Shown: piece after piece, positions 1 to 10,769 of the stretch | How positions within the stretch are numbered: the first letter of the stretch is position 1 | How the letters are laid out: every line of letters begins with the position of its first letter | NCBI GenBank assembly: GCA_949126835.1 | Contig: OX421508.1 | Location: 11,901,994-11,965,993 of the forward strand | Length of the DNA: 64,000 nt | Direction of reading: 5' to 3' | Origin: Anisus vortex | Lineage: Eukaryota; Mollusca; Gastropoda; Planorbidae | Position numbers and translations under genes: made by a program | The notes under the pieces: model-generated | The model's database searches: none | The model's input: only the letters and a program-made list of their open reading frames with translations | What the model was told of the DNA's origin: nothing

Positions 1-780
1 TGCTATATACGGGGGGGGGGGGGGGGAGGGAGGGGGGTTTACATTATTTAAATGTTTTTTTTTTATGCATTAGTTAAATAACGTAAAAGTTTTTCTTAAA
101 TTTAATTTTTAGTCAAACGAACTAATTAACTTTTTTTTGTTACCTAATTTGTTTACTTGATATATACATTTTTAGTGTCATTTTAGCACGTCTCATAAAC
201 TCAACGACTGGGGCCCATCTCCTCCGCCTTCCTCATGTTACGCTATTGCAAACATGTCACAAATCAGGCACTTTCTATAATGCTAACTCCATTTCGTGCC
301 ATTAGCTTCATTTAGTAGACTAGAGCAGGGGTCGACAAATTTTAGATAATAGTGTGCCAAAGTAGCATTTCTAAATCTTTCAGGGTGCCAACGGCCTTAA
401 TGTCATCCTGCTCTTTTCATGCAGAAGATACTTAAACTTCCTTTATGTTGGTCTTTCACGTAAAATGTAAAACCATACTGCGTGCCAAGTCTAGCACGCA
501 TACCGTAGGTTGCCCTCCCCGGACCAGAGTGTAGTCCTACCAATAAGGTCACTAAAAACAGTGGATATGTTAAGTTTGCCAAATTTACCGTTGCCAAAAT
601 CACCGCTTTGATCGTTTTGCCGAAATTACCGTTTCCGAATTTACCGTTGCCAAAATTACCTTGCCGAAAATACCGTTGGCGAATATACCGTTGCCAAATT
701 TACAGTGATTCTACTAATACACATGTCTTAACTGTACTATACCAGCTACTGCATGTATTTATTGTATATCATCAATATAT
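1..780 (+). repeat. Interspersed repeat copy rich in TTACCGTTGCCAAA motifs
   Basis: This stretch begins with a G-run (about 11-37). Around 580-700 it has a cluster of short repeats of the type TTACCGTTGCCAAA. The same sequence recurs in plus orientation near 55700-56280 and in minus orientation near 53585-54430. Shared landmarks are a block near 68-130 matching the reverse complement of 54290-54390, and the short-repeat cluster. No coding potential was recognised; small ORFs here have no recognisable domain. The family is unknown to me. Confidence 0.6.
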
Positions 781-809
781 ATAATTACCGTCAGTTTGTT
801 TATATGTTT

Positions 810-810
810 G

Positions 811-865
<55 letters not shown>
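810..865. repeat. (TA)n microsatellite
   Basis: A run of alternating TA ends immediately at the first base of the LTR at 866. Unit C has the same microsatellite-LTR junction near 56325-56352. Confidence 0.9.
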
Positions 866-869
<4 letters not shown>

Positions 870-1464
870 ACGTATCTCGGTGATAGATGAATGACTTACC
901 AGAGTATTGACCTTTGCCATAAGTGCGTATTAAATATTAAAAGAGAGGCTAAGGTTTGACGTCATGTTCTGAGGGAAGTTTGAACCTAAATCATCGGTCT
1001 TCCGTCTACCCCATGGAAATTGAGAATTAGATTCTAAATCGCATTAACCTATGTCGCAGTTGAATTGTAATGCGTGTTAGGACCCCGTGGAACCTTCGAC
1101 GATAGTTTTCTTAGCAAAGCTCCCTACTTAAAATAATAAGTTTAGTTCTAACGTTTGTCGACAGTAGTCGCTATATTTGCACCTGTATATTTTTTGACTC
1201 CTGTGTATCGCCTATTTTGATGTACATATATGAAGTTTATATTGAGTCTACAATTTAAATAAATTTGTTTATTAAACAACTGAAGTTGTTTCATCTATCA
1301 TTGTTGAACGAGAGGTGTTGAAAATAATTATACAGATTATAACTATGTTACTGCATAAACCTGTCAGTCAAGAAACCTCTAGCTTGGACTCCAGATCAGC
1401 AGAATCTAGAGACTTCTAATAAAGATACAACTACCAATTGAATCCGATTTAACGAGTCCTAACA
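866..1464 (+). mobile_element. Solo LTR, family 1 (599 bp), unit A copy
   Basis: The sequence starts TGTTACGTATCTCGG and ends GAGTCCTAACA, giving TGTTA/TAACA inverted termini. It is flanked by a 4-bp direct repeat ATAT (862-865 and 1465-1468), although the flank is low complexity. Two further copies are at 7694-8290 and 56353-56942. The copy in unit C sits at the same relative place, so this insertion predates the duplication of units A and C. No internal retroviral genes adjoin it, which fits a solo LTR left by LTR-LTR recombination. Confidence 0.75.
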
Positions 1465-1479
1465 ATATTTATATGTATA

Positions 1480-2749
1480 TTTTTGTTCGCTATAGGCTCC
1501 GAGGCCGTTTGACCGATCAGTACAAACGATAAATGTATAAATTGGAAACGTCCTCCATTTTTTGTTACATTATACAAACAATATCAATAAACAATAAACA
1601 ATACAAACTAATCAGCGAATGTTAAGGTTCTAAACTGAACGCCATTTCAGAAAGATGTCTCTTTGAAATGCAATATAATTATCATTATATTGTTTTTCGG
1701 GATTGGGTTTTCACGTTCTGCGAAATATTATGTTGTTATTTATTTTTCTGATATAATTTTTTTAACTGTTTTGTATTTGTGTTTGTTTTTTTTTCTTTTG
1801 GTAGTATTATTGTTTATTTAATATTATTTATAAGAATTCAGAAGCTTGACGACAACAATACATATACATGTTCCAAGGCCAGCAGACCGTAAAAAAATAA
1901 AATAAAATAAATAAATACTGAAAGAAACGTTCTCAGTTTTTATTGTAATTTTGTTTGTTATTTTTCATTCTCTTTTAACAAAACATATTCGTTTCTCCGT
2001 CATTTTGACCGGGAATACTCCTAGTATATATTAATATATATATTAATGTCAAAGCAATACTTTCGTTCATGATTTTTATAAAGAGCATTTGCAATAGGCA
2101 TGACTTAGGTTTCTAGGTCACGTAACTATGTAAATAGAATCCATGATGGAGACATGGTGAAATAAAATTGTTCTTTACCATGTCTATTTTACACCCAAAA
2201 TATAAGAAATTTGTTTCCAATAATCTTGATATTTAACTGTGATACTAGTCCTTAGTAGTTCGTTCACGAAGTAAACAAGATTTTTGGCCTTTACACAGCC
2301 TGCCTTATGCTTTACTTTTAGATAGTAAATTAAGCTAACTTTCGACAATCGACATCTTCAAATAAATATTCTGCACTTACGGAACATATTCCATTGATTT
2401 ATATTGGTTTAAATGTTAGCTTTGAATGTAATTTTCATCCAACGACAGTGTTTTATATATTTTTACGTCATATTGTTGAAATGGTGATATTTAAAAATAA
2501 AACTATTATAAAAGCATTACGGCTGTCATTGTTGAACACTGCATAAAGTAAACGAAAAACACGTCACGTGATTGCCAATGCTATGTTAGCAACTAATTTC
2601 ACGTGATTAAATAGCATACCATAAATGTGCACGACAAAAAAAAATAAAAAAATAAAAAATTATTTCGAAACGCAAAAAAAATACTTTATTTTCTGTAGTA
2701 ATTTGGCTGCTACACAATAATTTTCATATTATTATATTTGCTACTATTA
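1480..2749. repeat. Duplicated lectin-unit flank, unit A
   Basis: This non-coding sequence lies downstream (minus-strand sense) of the last lectin exon. It aligns by eye with 20890-22063, 56960-58878 and, more distantly, 35760-37315. Landmarks are GTTAAGGTTCTAAACTGAAC near 1620, the CCATGATGGAGACATGG block near 2140 and the ACGTCACGTGATTGC block near 2560. I see no gene of its own here. Confidence 0.75.
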
Positions 2750-2874
2750 TTAATAGATCGAAAATAGTTCACAGACATAATGACTTAAATCATCACACAC
2801 ATCGTCATCTAGTAACTGCTGAGGACCCCAAAGCGTGACACAATGTTGCTTTCCCCATGCGTTATTTGGATTAC
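2750..2874 (-). CDS. C-type lectin domain, terminal exon (unit A)
   Basis: Read on the minus strand, this exon encodes the C-terminal part of a C-type lectin domain: NPNNAWGKQHCV, then an LLDDDVC stretch, then HYVCE, followed by five residues and a TAA stop. The cysteines of HCV, DVC and YVC fit the conserved CTLD disulphide positions. The acceptor is TTGTACAAAG at 2875-2884 with a T-rich tract before it. The exon starts in phase 1 and joins the exon at 6900-7082 to give the run YWYPGNPNNAWGKQ, which is continuous CTLD sequence. The usual EPN sugar-specificity triplet reads NPN, and the WND motif is reduced to LDD, so calcium-dependent mannose binding is uncertain. The intron between the two exons is 4.0 kb and holds a truncated gypsy element. 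This is probably a secreted carbohydrate-binding protein; signal peptide exon not found. Confidence 0.85.
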
Positions 2875-3018
2875 CTTTGTACAATAAAAAGAAAAAAAAG
2901 GAAACATTATAAATACAATGTTAAATTAAATACAAACTAACAAATAACCGAATAATTAGCTTTATAAATAAATTGATGTATAAGTTTCGTTCTTCCATCC
3001 TTATTACGGGTTCATAGT

Positions 3019-3330
3019 CATGACAATGTCTTGCACCCGATTCAGTATATTAGCAGAAAATTAAGTGAGGCTGAGGTTAGGTATGCAACAGTAGAACGGG
3101 AAGCTCTTGGTGTGGTTTGGTGTATTACTAAATTGGCAAGGTACTTGATGGGTACAAGGTTTGTTCTTATGACTGACCATAAGCCCTTGTCCTTTATAAA
3201 TCAGAACAAGCTAAACAATAGTAGGATAGCAAGATGGTCACTTATTCTGCAGGCATACAGTTTTACTGTGGAAAATATTCCTGGGGTGGATAATATATTG
3301 GCTGATTTGTTGTCTAGATGTGGTGTTTAA
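3019..3330 (+). pseudogene. Ty3/gypsy RNase H domain, 5'-truncated
   Basis: The open frame runs from the insertion junction at about 3019 to TAA at 3330. It reads DNVLHPIQYISRKL at its start and ends with ILADLLSRCGV. These are hallmarks of the RNase H domain of Ty3/gypsy reverse transcriptases: the H-P-I-x-Y-x-S-R-K-L block, the AE-x-R-Y-A-T-x-E-R-E block, TDHKPL, and the terminal D-x-L-S-R. Everything upstream (Gag, protease, RT core) is missing. The stop follows directly after the LSR motif and no integrase follows before the LTR. Either integrase was deleted, or it lay upstream of RT as in Gmr1-like elements. Comparison with unit C near 59150 gives the left junction after GGTTCATAGTCA. 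Confidence 0.85.
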
Positions 3331-4424
3331 GGTGTGCTGTTTGATACGTAATCACCAGTTTGGAACGCGGTTAAAATTATTTTTCATGTAAATATAAAGT
3401 ATAGATACGGTGTTAATGAAATATTGATTTTTTCCAAAGGTTCTGGACGAGAAATGGTTCTACAACTGAAGCACGGTGATTCAAGCACAACACACCATTT
3501 GTAAGGGAGAGATGTTCTATCACGTCCTCACATTATCGTGAACGGTTTTTATGGAGACCATATCAAACGCAAACATGAAGACATCATACGAAGAGTACAT
3601 TTATGGTGCTGGCATGGAATTGAGGTCATGTCATCGTCATATCAAGGTACATTGACATTATCAACATGGAATCGAGGTCATGTCATCGCCATATCAAGGT
3701 ACATTGACATTATCAACATAGAATCGAGGTCATGTCGTCGCATTATTAAGGTACATTTACATTGTCAACGCGGAAGGAAGGTCATGCCATCAACATATGG
3801 AGGAATCAACAAATCAACACTTTTTAATAACATGGTACATTTTTTTAGGGTTTATGACCAATGTCAACACTATATTGCTTATAGACAGACAGCTCATGGA
3901 AGTATTCAATGGCAAACGCTAGAGATGAAAATATGAACAATGCATTGTAAATTATTGTTGTGACATTATTGGAACTATTTTGTCAAGGTGTTGAAGCTCT
4001 ACAGGATGGATAATCTACAAAGGACTTATGAAATATTCAATGAATGTGTTGTTGGACGTTCAGAAGAGGAAGGTTGCAATGATATTACATGGACCAGTAT
4101 GAACTGTTGTGTTTTCGGATTTGATGATTTGGTTGGTGTATTTCATTAATACAGGACAGGATATACTTTGAAACATTATGGACATAGATATTAGTGTTAT
4201 TAGTTATTGGTTAATATTGGTTAATATTTATTAATGAAATCGTTGGTTTTGTTAAATGTTATTTATGTTGCATAACATGGTTTTAATATGCATGAGAAGA
4301 TAATTATGATTATTTATATAATTATATGATTAAAGACATAGGATTAAGGAAATATATATTTTATGAAAGTATTTGACGGAGATAAGGATTTTTTTTTTAC
4401 AAATTTAAAGGGTCGACGGGGGAA
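3331..4424 (+). other. Non-coding 3' part of gypsy element with an ORF of unknown function (3538-3936)
   Basis: Between the RNase H stop and the LTR lies a 132-codon open frame, 3538-3936. It has no domain I recognise, and its middle is made by the 52-bp tandem repeat listed separately. A polypurine tract-like string (AAAGGGTCGACGGGGGAA) lies directly before the LTR. Some retroelements carry an accessory ORF here, but nothing shows that this one is translated. Confidence 0.45.
3616..3780 (+). repeat. 52-bp tandem repeat, about 3 copies
   Basis: The unit contains GGAATCGAGGTCATGTCATCG followed by ATATCAAGGTACATTGACATT. Copies start at 3616, 3668 and 3720, with a diverged fourth start near 3772. 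Spacing is exactly 52 bp, so the frame changes from copy to copy within the overlapping ORF. Confidence 0.85.
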
Positions 4425-4785
4425 TGTGAGGATTTAAAATATATATAGTTGTTTTAGTAGGACATAATTTGTATAATCTCTAACCCGGTGTTATGTATGG
4501 AATAAACGAGTGACGTTTTACGAAAGAAACAATGACGTAGGAGTTAGATTGAACGTAGCGTAGATTTGGATATAACGGAAGACGACCTTAGGATTTGGTA
4601 GTGGCAAGACGTGTTTAGACTAGGCTATAGAAACTGTTGTGTATGTGGATTCATCTTTCACATAAATTGCATTAAATATTGAGTTCTCATTTTACTACAA
4701 GCCGGCAGTTTGTTTATTGATTGTTATTATATAATGTGATCTCCCTGAGAGTTGTATACATAGTATTTACAAAATAACGGTCACA
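4425..4785 (+). mobile_element. 3' LTR of the truncated gypsy element (361 bp)
   Basis: The LTR starts TGTGAGGATTTAAAA and ends AACGGTCACA, with TGTGA/TCACA inverted termini. It follows the purine-rich string GGGTCGACGGGGGAA, which fits a polypurine tract. The 5' partner LTR is absent. Confidence 0.7.
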
Positions 4786-4799
4786 CCAAATCCAAATAA

Positions 4800-6170
4800 A
4801 ACAAGGCAACGAGGTGGTTAGAAGTTATAATAATAAAACGTCCTTTTATTTTTATCAAGACCAGACAGCCACACTCGTTCCTCTAGTCCTCTTTCTGGCT
4901 CTATCCCGAGCGCAGTCTTTTTCACACCTTTCTCTCACCGAATTTAATAGCTCTCCCTGAACATATAGGAAAAGCATTACTTCACGCACACTTACAGCCC
5001 TAGAGCAGGTTAGCAAAAAAATGTAAGTGTCCCGATCTTCAAACACTGATAAAAATATTTAACATTTTTTAAAAAATTATAAAATTTACATACCCAATGA
5101 GCACATGTACTGATTGTATAATTTCAATAATAATAGGAATACAAATACTTTAAATGAATTAAATATTTGAAATTTACCATATTGAGCACTATCAAAAGGC
5201 ATTAGTAAAGTAAGGAATATAAGAATTTATAACAAAAAAATATGCCTTGTACAATTATTTAACAACGGAATAATAATATCTGAATAAAGCCCTTCAATTG
5301 AGTCTATTTGTTTTACCAAAAAATTCCCTATTTATATTTCAAAAAAAAACACAATACGAAAAGAGCACATTTTTAGAATTAAGACTAAACAAACCCATTG
5401 TATAAAGGTCATTAATAAGTAGTAAAAACCAAGTTTATCAAAACGCCGATAGGCCTATGTAGAATGATGGGAATGAACAGGCCTTTTAGTTAATCAAAGA
5501 CTTTATCAAACATAAAACAGTTTTAATAAGAAAAAGACTAAAGTTTTCTACATATTAACCAATATCTTTCTTGCTAATGGTCCGTTATCAATATTTGAAA
5601 TTCCCTCTTGCTGTACAAGCCAGATACGATAGTTCTGCGTGGTCTATAGATAACCTTTAACTAGGTCATCCTATATCGTATAATTCTCCCCTTCTGTAAG
5701 CCTGTATCACAAAAATACTACCCACTTATAGCTTTTCGGCTAATAACTTGTAGCAAGGGGTCCTTAATTCTACCATAAGACATCTGCTAAAAGTGTCAGT
5801 CATGCACTACATATTGCTTTAGAAAGGATTAAGAGTATGGGGATTTATTGTCTAAGGATTAGTGACTCGAGGATTAGGTGTCGAGGATTAAGTGTCGGGG
5901 ATTAAGTGTCTGTGGATTGAGTGACCTATCACCCTTATTTCTTTATAGAATAATTCATTAACCGATATTATTCAATTTAAATGTTTTTGTGCACAAAAAC
6001 ATCTGATCTTATTATGTTTTAGCTGCTCTTTGTTTACATTATAAAGTCGGGAATTACGAGTTTTGAAAATTGCTGTTTCTATTTGGTGCGATTTGCTCAT
6101 CCCTGGATAATGCTCCCTTTCAAGCTTTCATCTCCTTCATTCTTCACTAGAGTGAGATCATGATAAGGTA
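4800..6170. repeat. Lectin intron segment shared with unit C
   Basis: The part 4800-5640 matches 59998-60798, including the ACAAGGCAACGAGGTGGTTA and CACTCGTTCCTC blocks and the GTACAAGCCA string where the LINE of unit C is inserted. The part 5940-6176 matches unit B 22345-22573. Near 5855-5930 there is a short minisatellite of GGATTAAGTGTC-type units. I see no gene. Confidence 0.7.
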
Positions 6171-6590
6171 ATATTCAATCTAGGCTTTTCACATATAAAT
6201 AAAACCCAACGTTTAATCTAGAAATTTCACACTTACATATAACTCAACATTTTATATAGACATTTAATACGACATACATAACACCCAACATTTGCAAAAT
6301 TTAAATTTTACATTTCACACATAAATAACACGAAACATTCAATCTATGACATATCACTCATACAAAATACCCAACATTTAATGTAGACATTGCACACATA
6401 CATAAAATTAAACATTTAGTCTTGACATTGTACACATACATAAAATCCAACATTCAAACTAGACATTTTACACATACATAATAGCCACCATTCAAACAAG
6501 GTATTTTACACATGCATAAAACCCAACATTCAATCTAAACATTTCACACATTAAATTTAGATATTTCACACAAACATAACATGCAACCTA
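6171..6590. repeat. 38-bp minisatellite in lectin intron, unit A
   Basis: Diverged copies of a unit of about 38 bp contain ACATTCAATCTAGACATTT and CACACATACATAAAACCCA. The same array in unit B is broken by insertions and survives at 23838-23985 and 30895-30960. Confidence 0.8.
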
Positions 6591-6899
6591 TATAATCAGT
6601 TATAATTTGAAAAAGTGGGCTTAAGTAAAGCCAATGTACAAGCTTGGTTTAAAACGTGAACTCTATAGTTAACCATTGGTTCTCATTAATAGCTTCATTA
6701 AAAAACTTGATTTATTATTGGACACAATTATTTTCTTAAAACTTGCATAATTAATATAATGAATATGTTATCATGTAATTTGTCATTCAAACCTGTACTA
6801 CTGAATGCAATTTAAAATTTAATTTTCTAATCAAGTTATCTAAATTAGACCTATGTTAAAACATTGTTTAAATAGCATTAGTACAGCTACAAATGTTAC

Positions 6900-7082
6900 C
6901 TGGATACCAGTATTTAGAATAATCTTCCTTCTTTAAAACAGTGTTGTCGTGCCAAACAAATTTGCCTTCAGTTTTCAGGTCATCAAGACCAATCCAAACA
7001 ATCCTTTGAGCTTCTTCGTTATGTCTCACTAGAATTTGAAATAATTCAGGAGTTTTGGGCACAGCCAACTTGCCTTTTCTAG
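6900..7082 (-). CDS. C-type lectin domain, middle exon (unit A)
   Basis: On the minus strand the exon encodes GKLAVPKTPELFQILV, WIGLDDLKTEGKFVWHDNT and YSKYWYPG. These are the G-x-L-A-x-P block, the WIGL signature and the F-x-W-x-D block of C-type lectin domains. It begins after TTTATCACAG (acceptor) in phase 1 and ends at CCAG before GTAACA (donor), also phase 1, for 183 nt. Joined to the exon at 2874-2750 it gives an uninterrupted CTLD. The paralogous exon in unit B has exactly the same length and phases. The first part of the domain (the early CTLD cysteines) and a signal peptide should lie further right on the minus strand; I could not identify them. Confidence 0.88.
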
Positions 7083-7414
7083 CTGTGATAAAAAAAATAC
7101 ATTTTATAGACTGCAAACAATATTAAAGAAAAAACAATTCTTATAAAACGATATAATAGTATCATTAGAAAAGAGTGTGGATAAATATAATCTTTACATA
7201 TGTCACTGTTTTAAATGAGGTAAATATGCAAAGACTGTCTCTTGGTGTTTTAGTGAAACTACATAACCAAAACTTTCGTGGGAATATCTATCGTTATTTA
7301 CAAATATGATGGAGCAAGACTAGTAACTAAAGTCCATTGTACGTTGATATAAAAGTTTATCATAAAGCGAAGGCATACGCATGACCAAGAAAATCTTTCT
7401 TGTAATTTTATTTT

Positions 7415-7665
7415 ACAGAACAATATTGATTTTTGATATATGTTGATTGTGTGGACATCGGAGTTTCCGTCAGCGGTAGATGCTTGTTCGACAATGTAAA
7501 AAATATTATATTGAAATATAAAATATAGCACACAATTTTGGTAAGGGCTGGAGATGACTCAACTATTGACAACCGCTCAAGATAGACAAACGTGGAGAAA
7601 GTTGACTGCTGATGTGTCTATTCGCTCCACCCAACAACCACAACGTTCAAGGGTTTGATGACGAT
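7415..7665 (+). pseudogene. LINE (family D) C-terminal remnant, unit A
   Basis: This decayed remnant parallels 33436-33640 of unit B. Shared traces are the TGTGGACATCGGAG...CCGTCAG stretch and the motif translating roughly to LTQLL..AQDRQ.WRKLTAD. These are typical of the C terminus of a widespread non-LTR retrotransposon family with a WLGHVLR motif. It is broken by a deletion or insertion around 7500-7545 and by stop codons. Confidence 0.55.
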
Positions 7666-7693
7666 GATGATGGCTTATTATTGTTATATGTTG

Positions 7694-8290
7694 TGTTACG
7701 AATATCGGTCATAGAGGAATGACGTAGTAAGGCATTGACCTCTTAACAAGTGCGTATCAGAGTCCAAGGCGACCAAGGTTTGACCTTTGTGCCCTGAGGG
7801 CAGTTTAAATAAAATAATTCGTCCAACCCCGTGGAAATTGGAGGATAATTCTGGATCGTAGTAATTATAGAGAAAGAGGTTAAAATGCGTATTAAGACCC
7901 TGTAGAATCTTCGATGATAGTTTTCTTTGAAAAGTCCCGACCTCCTTAAAGTCAGTTCAGTTTAAACATTTGTAGAGTGAAGTCGCTATATTAATACTTG
8001 TACATATAATGTCATTTTATTGAAACTTATGTTGCCATCAGTTGATAAAGTTTATTGATCGTTTATATTGAGTCTACAATTTAAATAAAATTGTTTATTC
8101 AACAACTGGAGTTGTTTGATCTATCATTGTTGAGAAATGTGTTGAAGATAATTATCACGAATATAACTACATTACTGCATAGACCTGTCAGTCAAGGAAC
8201 CCCTAGCTTGGGCTACAGATTAGCAGAATCTAGAGATATCTAATAAAGATACAACTATATTCATTGAATCCGATTTAACGAGTCGTAATA
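7694..8290 (+). mobile_element. Solo LTR, family 1 (597 bp), second copy
   Basis: This is a homologue of 866-1464: it starts TGTTACGAATATCGG and ends GAGTCGTAATA. The terminal CA is mutated to TA. No target duplication is visible. Unit B lacks the stretch 7617-8557 that includes it. Confidence 0.7.
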
Positions 8291-8639
8291 ATAGTAATCA
8301 TAATCAAGAGGCCATAACAGTTGATAGTGATGCATTAATCATGTTAGTTTATTTATTTCCAAAATTATGTTTTGATTGGTCATGTTTAAACAATTGAAAG
8401 TTTACTGTTGGTAGAAAAATGTTAAAATATTTGAGTGAAATGTGTTAATGTAAGACAATAAATTTAAAATTAACACGCGTGTGCTTATAGAAATAGGCTA
8501 CGTGAAGAAAAATACTAAACTCTATTTTATTACAGTAGTCTGTACTGTAATATGAGGATATTTAAATTTATTTTTAAAAAGTGTTTTACCTTTAAACCCT
8601 TAAATGCGCCAAACCAGGATTAAAACTAAGGTTATTACA

Positions 8640-9015
8640 GAACAATAAAATAGACAAAGATAGTGAACTCTTACAAAAAGACCTAGGGGAATTACGAAAT
8701 TTGGAAATCTAATTGGAGTAGGTCTTTTCACTCTGTAAACTGACATCTGTTAAAAGTTTACAGGAAATAGAAATAATTACAAACTACTTCATTTCTGGTA
8801 AAGACCTAACCCAAACTAAAAATGCAAAGTACTTAGAATTAAAAAAATAATGATACATTATCTTGGAATCCACATATTGATGAAGTAATTAAACATCTTT
8901 AAAAAAACAACATTAAGCTTCATAAAAAGAAACTTTTACAAATGTAACAAAAAACTAAAATGGTATCTTACATTAGTGAGATCTATACTAGAAAATACAT
9001 CTTCTGTATGGCAAC
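8640..9015 (+). pseudogene. LINE (family A) RT fragment, unit A
   Basis: The fragment matches the intact-length copy at 60799-63994 over its positions 63165-63540 (for example CTTACAAAAAGACCTAG and AAAAAGAAACTTTTACAAATGTAA). It covers the end of the RT palm and the thumb. Several frameshifts and stops are present. Unit B carries the beginning of the same fragment at 33695-33785. Confidence 0.7.
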
Positions 9016-10760
9016 TGTGATGTGTTGGGGTCACGAACAAGGGCAAAGGGTGGAATTATAAGGAGCAAGGGGTGTCCAAGAGATTAGTCCTGGGGTCGCT
9101 GTCTAATTTTTGGAGTAGATGCACCGTTTGTAGAGAGAAATTATGATATTTATATTCGTTTTCCGACGAATCTTTGTGGCTGTCACACATCTGCTGATAT
9201 GAATTTTTTTTAAATTAGCTCAACTCGGACAATCACTTCACAACACTCAATAGGAATAAATCGACTGTGTCAACTGAGTCAAAGGACAAATTCCTTCCTC
9301 CGACTATACTAAGTATATGACTTGAATATGATCTAAATATGATGACAATGTCCTAAAGTAACGGTGGTATGTTATTAATTATCTTTAAAAAAACTGAAAA
9401 GGAATTTTATTGTAAGAATTAATGGAATAAAAAATTGCCTAAACAAAAGGTTTAAATAAATAAATATTAACGTGACACGTTTGCCTGGTGTGTTGCTAGC
9501 ACTGATAGCTAGCAATTTGTCTTTTTTTGTTTCAATTTCGGATGCAAAAGCCCTAGGTCTAATAATCAGTAATATTTGTTATATTACGAAACATAAGTTG
9601 TTCGGCATCATTATTGAATCAAATTTGGAAACATTTTTTTATTAAAGGGATATAATTAGCCCGTTTTATTTAAGCTAATATTTCAGTTCTTTTTTCTTTT
9701 ATAAAATATAAATGGTTTACAAATTATAACTTTGAAATGATCAAACTGTAAAAAGTGTTTGAAAATTATATAAATATTATATGACTAAAGAATGTATATT
9801 TATATTTACAAGCAATAACTACCCAGTTTGTATGATTAGTACTTATCTATACCGCTTTATTTCAGTGACGTATTAACTACAAAAGTTTGAAACACATTTA
9901 CGACATCTCGGTAAAACAGATCAAAATATCATTAATATTAGTAGATGTTAGGGCGACAGTGATCGGTCAGCAGAGTTGGCAGTCTGGTAAACCAACCACT
10001 GGACCAGCCGGCCGCACGCCATATTTGCCAAATGTTGATCCCTACTTCATCGAAAAGTCACTGCGATTCCTATTTCTTATTAAAACACTTAACATGCATA
10101 AACTTACAAAACTCTTTCTGTATGCCAATTTCGACTTTAGTCGAAAATCATGGTGGTCTTTAAAAAATGGTTCAAAACCGTAACCTAATAGTCCGAGGTA
10201 CAGATTTTGGATCTTATGCCATGACTGGCATGACTTTCTTGACCTCAATCACCAGTCTTTTCGGTATTATTATTTGTAGGGGTCACATGGCGAAGCGTCC
10301 GTTATAACTTTACATAACAGCACTAATATACGAATGAAGGATTAACTTTGACTAGAAGAAAAAACGTTATTATTACTATTTACATGACAGACAAACATAA
10401 AATTCTAAACTGCTTTGTGGATAACGTAAAAGCAGTCTTTCCTTCAATGGCCGAATTCTGTGACGTCACATACTTTTATGACGCGTTATGGCTATGATGT
10501 ACAAAACTTTAGAATGGCGTCGATGTTATTAGTACCGTAATATATTGTTTATGATTATCTTGGCACTGAAACCGTTTCTGTGTCCTGTTAGGTTCAGTCT
10601 ACGGCTTGTTCTTATGTAAATGTGTTTTTATGTGCCCTGTTATAATTTCTGTGTGTTCTTGTGTAAATGTGCCCTGTTGTGTTTACAGCGTGTTCTTGTG
10701 TGAATTTGAAATATATTTTTACTATTATCAATACATGTATTGACTTTTATTGTAAATTAA
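9016..10760. other. No recognised gene
   Basis: This AT-rich sequence contains short ORFs on both strands (9887-10183 plus, 10042-10248 minus) that overlap and have no recognisable domain. A sequence starting TGTGTTGGGGTCACGAAC near 9019 breaks the LINE fragment and could be an LTR-type insertion, but I could not define its other end. Confidence 0.5.
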
Positions 10761-10769
10761 ATTGAGCTA

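Larger units (their letters stand above)
3019..4785 (+). mobile_element. 5'-truncated Ty3/gypsy retrotransposon with 3' LTR
   Basis: The element keeps its RNase H end (3019-3330), about 1.1 kb of non-coding sequence and one LTR. It interrupts the lectin intron of unit A: the left flank matches unit C up to about 59150 and the right flank (AAAACAAGGCAACGAGG, 4798 on) matches 59996 on. In unit C, about 850 bp of unrelated sequence fills the same interval, so the ancestral state between the flanks is not fully resolved. A short GTCA match lies at both junctions. Confidence 0.7.

Noticed and set aside
7298..7531. Minus-strand ORF next to the lectin exon, considered as a lectin N-terminal or signal exon
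   Set aside because: It has no CTLD residues and overlaps a plus-strand LINE remnant that also occurs at 33430-33640.
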